A stretch of DNA of 10,030 nucleotides from the NCBI GenBank assembly GCA_964646345.1, contig CAZYDU010000011.1:1-10030 (forward strand), read 5' to 3'. Position numbers and translations under genes: made by a program. Source of the stretch: RGIG1681 sp964646345. GTDB taxonomy: Bacteria > Bacillota > Clostridia > Christensenellales > UBA1242. The notes beneath the pieces are model-generated. The model saw only the letters and a list, made by a program, of their open reading frames with translations, was not told the origin of the DNA and did no database searches. Positions 6,375-10,030 of the stretch are shown here, in pieces; the stretch's first letter is position 1, and the number at the start of each line of letters is the position of its first letter.

Positions 6375-7339
6375 TTAACCTTAACCTCCGCAATTTTAAA
6401 TAACACACTATCAACAACACTTGTTGAATTGACATTAAACTCCAAATTCTTCTTTTGCTTAATACATTCATCAATCAAAATTGTTATAGCATTAAAATTC
6501 AACATTGAAGCAACAAGCTTAAGCTTTGTCAAACAATTTTTATTGATAACCAAATCTTCCTTTTTAGATAAAATAAAAGATACATCACGAGCAAGAAGCA
6601 TTAAAATATTCAAAAACTCTTTTTTATCTATAAGCCTACCATTAAAATAAGTCGAATATTTCAAAACATCACGACTACCATTAATTTCATAAAGACTCGA
6701 TACAATTTTGTTATAAAAATCCAAAAAACTATCGTCAGTGGCAAGTTTTTCAGCATAACTAGCATTGCCATTTGATGAATCCGCACAAATCTCTGCTCTA
6801 GTCTTTTCAATTCCGCTTTTTACCAACAAATCACAAATATCTTCTGTTTTTATTTCATCAAGCTTTATTTGCTTTACCCTTGAAATTATGGTTTGCAAAA
6901 GCTTGTTTGCAGAACTACCCACCAAAATAAAATAAGTATTTCTTGGTGGTTCTTCAATGGTTTTTAGTATTTTGTTTTGAGATGCTTCATTCATGTTTTG
7001 AACATTGAAAAGCAAAAATATTTTTTTGTCACTTTCAAAAGGACTATAGTTGGATTCTTCGACAATTTTTGTTGCTGTTTCGGAATCGATATTTTTATCA
7101 AGCCCAAAAAATTTAACATCAGGATGAATGTGTTTTTCAATTCTTAAATTATTTTTTTGTTCATATTCTTTTTCATCTAAATTGATAAGCAATTTCGCAA
7201 TAGTTTCGGAAAACTGATATAAATAATTTTCATCTTCACTTAAAAACAAATATGCATGCGAAATTCTACCCAGTTTGCAATCTTGGGCTACAATATTATA
7301 TGCGTTACTATTTAATATTAGTTCATTAAACTCGAGCAT
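6359..7339 (-). CDS. holB: DNA polymerase III subunit delta' (HolB)
   Basis: Delta' is a structural subunit of the clamp loader that places the sliding clamp on DNA during replication. The 326 residues match the usual Gram-positive length. Family features are SHAYLF (27-32), IHPDV (71-75), the core NEASQNKILKTIEEPPRNTYFIL (starting at 117), and TIISRVKQIKL (150-160), where the usual SRC arginine-cysteine is SRV. The Walker A loop that follows HAYLF in ATP-binding relatives is absent (LSEDENYLY instead), and the zinc-binding cysteines that usually precede HPDV are also absent. Loss of nucleotide binding is normal for delta'; loss of the zinc module is less so. An AGGTGG site lies 5 nt before the ATG. 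The gene begins a tightly packed unit with ricT. The usual upstream tmk is not here; an accessory operon ends just upstream. Confidence 0.9.
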   Translation of the reverse strand: MLEFNELILNSNAYNIVAQDCKLGRISHAYLFLSEDENYLYQFSETIAKLLINLDEKEYEQKNNLRIEKHIHPDVKFFGLDKNIDSETATKIVEESNYSPFESDKKIFLLFNVQNMNEASQNKILKTIEEPPRNTYFILVGSSANKLLQTIISRVKQIKLDEIKTEDICDLLVKSGIEKTRAEICADSSNGNASYAEKLATDDSFLDFYNKIVSSLYEINGSRDVLKYSTYFNGRLIDKKEFLNILMLLARDVSFILSKKEDLVINKNCLTKLKLVASMLNFNAITILIDECIKQKKNLEFNVNSTSVVDSVLFKIAEVKVKCRRL

Positions 7340-7365
7340 AATCCACCTAATAATACTTTAAATAA

Positions 7366-7394
7366 TTTATACTCCAAAGTCAAGAAAAGTGCAA
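7366..7394 (-). promoter_or_regulatory. Possible promoter for holB-ricT
   Basis: TTGCAC (7394-7389), a 17-nt spacer and TATAAA (7371-7366) lie just after the U-tract of the upstream terminator. The start would be near 7359, about 20 nt before the holB ATG. The -35 box is poor. A TTGACT at 7383-7378 is closer to consensus but has no well-spaced -10. Confidence 0.35.
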
Positions 7395-7396
7395 AT

Positions 7397-7432
7397 AAAA
7401 AGTACGGGAGTGAAAAAATCCACACCCCGTAC
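7397..7432 (-). terminator. Intrinsic terminator of the accessory operon
   Basis: On the minus strand the arms at 7432-7426 and 7408-7402 pair through seven bases (GTACGGG/CCCGTAC), with a further GTG/CAC pairing beyond a small bulge and a T-rich loop. Five T residues (7401-7397) and more T-rich sequence follow. It lies 11 nt after the tandem stop of the protease frame and isolates the accessory operon from holB. Confidence 0.85.
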
Positions 7433-7443
7433 AAAATAAATTA

Positions 7444-8186
7444 CTAATTATTAATAAAATCTTTTATGGTTTCAATTTTCAATGCAAATGAACATCCTTG
7501 AATAATATTTTCATCTTTATCTTTCAATCTAAAACTTATAAGACCAACCAACTTACCGTTTTTATTGAATACAGGCCCGCCACTATTCCCTTCGTTTATA
7601 ACTAAACTAGTTTGGATGTTTTGATTGTTTGTCCATTGTAAATAACATTTCTTGAATTACTAGACACAACACCTTGCGTAAACGATAAACCAAAACCATT
7701 AGGATTACCTATCGTATAAATAGTTTCACCATTATTTACACTATTTGCAAGTCGAAAATATTCCGTATTTTTAAAATCAACTTTAATTAATGCTAAATCA
7801 TCAGTGTCAGATACTTTTAAAATTTTTGCCTTTGTATATTCTTCTTGAGTAGCAAGTCTAATATAAATACTTTTAAAATTTTCATTTGTACTTGAATTTT
7901 TTACAACATGCTTATTGGTTAAAATCGTACCATCTGCATCAATAAAACAACCAGTTGCATAACCAAAAATAGTTTCATCATCGGTTACTTTAATTTCAAC
8001 GACCTTTAATATATTATCTTCAAAAATAATATCTGTATCATTAGAAGTTACAAAAAACACCGTTGCACAAACATTAATAAATAACATTATTCCCAATATG
8101 ATATAATTAACAATAATTATTGATTTTGCTTTTTTAGGCATTTTTTCTTTTTCATTAACACTTTTTTCTATTGTTAAAAGTTCCAT
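7444..8186 (-). pseudogene. Frameshifted membrane-anchored trypsin/HtrA-type serine protease
   Basis: An S1C (HtrA/DegP-like) serine protease whose reading frame is broken. The first frame (8186-7602, 194 residues) has a cytoplasmic Lys/Glu-rich N-terminus, one membrane segment (about 22-47), and the protease domain with TNKHVV (His93) and DTDDLALIKV (Asp130), then IGNPNGFGLSFTQGVVS. It ends at a TAG without the catalytic serine. In the neighbouring frame from 7617 the protein continues as IQTSLVINEGNSGGPVFN, containing the GNSGGP serine motif, and runs for 57 residues to a tandem TAG TAA at 7446-7441. Adding one A to the AAAA run at 7622-7619 restores a protein of about 247 residues with Ser202. 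No PDZ domain follows. The start is 3 nt after the preceding gene, with AAAGGG upstream. As read, the product is inactive; a sequencing indel is possible. Confidence 0.85.
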
Positions 8187-8189
8187 AAA

Positions 8190-8831
8190 TTAACCCTTTG
8201 TTTTAGAATTATTGTTTACTTCATAAAAACTAATATCTGTCAAAAACTCTGCATATTGTTTATCATTTTTTCTATTATCTAAGTTAACAACAAAAATATA
8301 TTCTACTTCACTATTATTTTTTGAACCCAAGAAAACTATGATATTTACATATTCTCCTGCACAAGATAACTCATTGCTTTGAGAAAAAATCTCATTATCA
8401 TTAAAAACATAAAAAGCATAAAATTCTTCATCTTCTATCTTATTTTCGGTAAGTTTTGATACTTTTAATGTTTTTGTTTTACTGTAAAATTCTAGATCAT
8501 TTTCTGTTGCATTACTAGATAAAATAAAATGGAAACCCTCTAAACTAAAATATTCAATAAATTCTTTTAGGTTTATTACCCCCTTATTTTGCCTGCTCTT
8601 TGCAAACCCAAAATTATATTTATTAAATTCGTTAGGATTATTTGATATAATTCCTGTCAAGTGTTCCCCATCATTACTTTCTAAATAAAGAATTAAGTTA
8701 TTCTTTTTTAAAATACAAAACAACTCATTATCTGTTTTTTCAACAAAATAATGTCTTAAATTAGAAATATTTGATTCTTTTATAAAGGTGTATTTTTTAC
8801 CTACTTTATCTTCCCATTCTTTTATTTTCAT
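8190..8831 (-). CDS. Hypothetical cytosolic protein in the accessory operon
   Basis: I do not recognise this 213-residue protein. It has no signal peptide or membrane segment and looks soluble and cytoplasmic. It is rich in Asn, Glu, Lys and aromatic residues and has only two cysteines (39 and 157). Alternating hydrophobic patterns such as NLILYLES, YVNIIVFLGS and VEYIFVVNL suggest a mixed alpha/beta fold. The start is supported by AGGGG 6 nt before the ATG; it lies 10 nt after the end of the secreted upstream gene, and its stop is 3 nt before the protease ATG. It is therefore the middle gene of a compact three-gene transcript. A small cytosolic protein beside a secreted, toxin-like protein would fit an immunity or accessory role, but that is inference from position only. 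Confidence 0.75.
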   Translation of the reverse strand: MKIKEWEDKVGKKYTFIKESNISNLRHYFVEKTDNELFCILKKNNLILYLESNDGEHLTGIISNNPNEFNKYNFGFAKSRQNKGVINLKEFIEYFSLEGFHFILSSNATENDLEFYSKTKTLKVSKLTENKIEDEEFYAFYVFNDNEIFSQSNELSCAGEYVNIIVFLGSKNNSEVEYIFVVNLDNRKNDKQYAEFLTDISFYEVNNNSKTKG

Positions 8832-8841
8832 ATTATCCCCT

Positions 8842-9951
8842 TTAATTTAGGCAAAAGTTAACAAAAAATGCATGTGGTCTGGCAAGCATTCCTTGTCTTG
8901 TAGCAACTTCATAAATTGAGTGATAATGCCAATAATATCCTTTATTTTGCCCATGATTTTCAGGCACTATACTATATATACCCGCTTGCACTGCCACCTC
9001 GTATGCCATAATTTCGCTTGTTATAAATATACTTGCTATCATATCTTTATTACTATTTCCAATACATGGAACTAATGTTGGCACACACATTATAGTTAAT
9101 GCTGTATCATAGTCTACTTGCAAAATAGAAATATACATTTTTCCATTGGTTGGATCAGCAAAACATAAATAATATGCACTTGCATTTAAGGTTTTTACCA
9201 TATCCTTTGTTAATTCTTTTGTTTCATATTTCACATCTGAAATTGAAATCGCCGGTGTTAATGTTTGAATAATTACTTGAATAGTGATATATGTAACTAC
9301 TTTTTTAAATATACTTCTAAACCACCTAAAAAAAGAACGAACCCAACTTACAACTTGGACCATAACATTGGTAATTGTTGTGGTGGTTGTTGGATCACAT
9401 ACAATTATCGTTGCAGCCAATAACAAAACCACACCACCAGCCGCCGCACCAGCTGTTCCTACCATTGCAACTTCCATAGCTAAACAATTATCTATGGAAT
9501 CATTTAATAACTGAGATTTTACTGAAACAATTTCACCGTCTGGCATCTCGATAAAATAATCATCAATTTCTTCATCGTAATAAGGAATTGTTTCAATTTC
9601 TTCAGTATAAATAATTTCATCATCAACAATATAATTTGTGATTATATTAAACACTTCATTTTCTGTATCAAGTGTTGTATTAAACTTTTTTACAATAACT
9701 TGACCTGTTTGAACACTTGTTAAAAATTGTAAATTATTCTCTGTTTTTACAATTTCCATTGTTGACTCAAATTGCAAACATTCTTCGTCAACTTTTCCAC
9801 CATATGAATCAAATGGTTCTAAAATTTTCTCAACCTTTTCTTCATATGACATCATACCTAATTCATTAACATTAACATCTCTTTCTGTTAATGTGTTTTT
9901 TGCACTTGTTATACATGGCAATATAAAAGACAAGCACATTAAAAACGACAT
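8842..9951 (-). CDS. Exported membrane protein with His/aromatic-rich, toxin-like C-terminus
   Basis: An unrecognised protein of 369 residues from the first ATG in frame. The N-terminus is a hydrophobic signal-like segment ending in ITSAK (about residue 18). An acidic, beta-rich region follows, then a Gly/Ala-rich hydrophobic segment (161-185) that could span the membrane, a threonine run, and an amphipathic Trp/Phe/Arg stretch WVRSFFRWFRSIFKK (203-217). The last 60 residues include SEIMAYEVAVQAG, VPENHGQNKGYYWHYH (329-344) and ARPHAFF (357-363). From memory, similar endings with HYH and a later HxFF occur in secreted toxin-like Gram-positive proteins, but I cannot check this. No ribosome binding site precedes the ATG at 9951, and the frame is open upstream to 9996, so the true start is doubtful. 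The next gene follows after 10 nt. Confidence 0.7.
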   Translation of the reverse strand: MSFLMCLSFILPCITSAKNTLTERDVNVNELGMMSYEEKVEKILEPFDSYGGKVDEECLQFESTMEIVKTENNLQFLTSVQTGQVIVKKFNTTLDTENEVFNIITNYIVDDEIIYTEEIETIPYYDEEIDDYFIEMPDGEIVSVKSQLLNDSIDNCLAMEVAMVGTAGAAAGGVVLLLAATIIVCDPTTTTTITNVMVQVVSWVRSFFRWFRSIFKKVVTYITIQVIIQTLTPAISISDVKYETKELTKDMVKTLNASAYYLCFADPTNGKMYISILQVDYDTALTIMCVPTLVPCIGNSNKDMIASIFITSEIMAYEVAVQAGIYSIVPENHGQNKGYYWHYHSIYEVATRQGMLARPHAFFVNFCLN

Positions 9952-10000
9952 AAAGCAAGCTATAAAATTATTTCTTCTTTTTGAAAATATTTTAACTCAT
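9952..10000 (-). other. Out-of-frame ATG and probable lost signal-peptide n-region
   Basis: Upstream of 9951 the frame encodes VKIFSKRRNNFIACF, an ideal basic n-region leading into the hydrophobic core, but begins after a TGA (9999-9997) with no usable start codon. An ATG at 10000-9998 is in another frame (ATG AGT TAA). Removing one T at 9995-9994 would join it as M-S-K-I-F-S-K-R-R. No ribosome binding site is evident before it. Confidence 0.5.
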
Positions 10001-10030
10001 TTATGGAAAGGCAACAAAAAAAGAGTCAAA

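Noticed and set aside
7615..7626. Programmed ribosomal frameshift in the protease gene
   Set aside because: The run ATC AAA ACA has no canonical slippery heptamer, and four A residues are short for transcriptional slippage; an indel is simpler.
9284..9514. Plus-strand open frame of 76 codons
   Set aside because: It is a Thr/Val/Ala-rich shadow of the membrane segment of the exported protein, with no supporting signals.
10000..10029. Possible promoter before the accessory operon (TTGACT with CATAAA)
   Set aside because: The -10 is weak and the spacing 18 nt, and the upstream context is cut off by the window edge.

Overview
This AT-rich window uses the standard bacterial code. It looks like chromosomal DNA from a low-GC Bacillota (Clostridia-like) organism of a spore-forming lineage. 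The reasons are spmA and spmB, a RicT/YaaT protein, a lipoprotein with a Gram-positive style signal, AAGGAG-type ribosome binding sites, and a gene order that is a reduced version of the Bacillus holB-yaaT-yabA-yabB...yabD...rnmV-ksgA neighbourhood. I cannot name a genus.

Layout, left to right. (1) 47-1582, minus: a 511-residue lipoprotein of unknown function, behind a promoter with two perfect consensus hexamers. (2) 1672-3222, minus: tatD and then rsmA (ksgA), 3 nt apart. (3) 3260-4360, plus: spmA-spmB, two spore-maturation membrane proteins, divergent from tatD and convergent with trmN6. (4) 4357-7339, minus: holB, ricT, a small 2[4Fe-4S] ferredoxin and trmN6, with overlapping junctions and a separate promoter before the ferredoxin. 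(5) 7397-9951, minus: an accessory operon with a secreted or membrane protein bearing a His/aromatic-rich C-terminus, a cytosolic hypothetical protein and a membrane-anchored trypsin/HtrA-type serine protease, ending in a clear intrinsic terminator.

Group 4 with rsmA and tatD is housekeeping: clamp loading, rRNA and tRNA methylation, and an Fe-S protein linked to RNA maturation. It is tightly packed. Stop codons of spmB and trmN6 share the palindrome TTAA, and the best terminator for the trmN6 transcript lies antisense inside spmB. Group 5 is the part most likely to be new. I read it as a possible secreted effector with a cytosolic partner and a surface protease, but nothing shows that function directly.

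Reading-frame lesions occur only in the non-conserved genes. The protease is frameshifted before its catalytic serine; the first accessory gene lacks a start codon in front of a well-formed signal-peptide n-region; and the lipoprotein stop is followed in frame by an eight-residue acidic tail. They could be real decay or sequencing indels. No tRNA, rRNA, CRISPR array or insertion sequence was seen, and no gene-free stretch exceeds about 110 bases.
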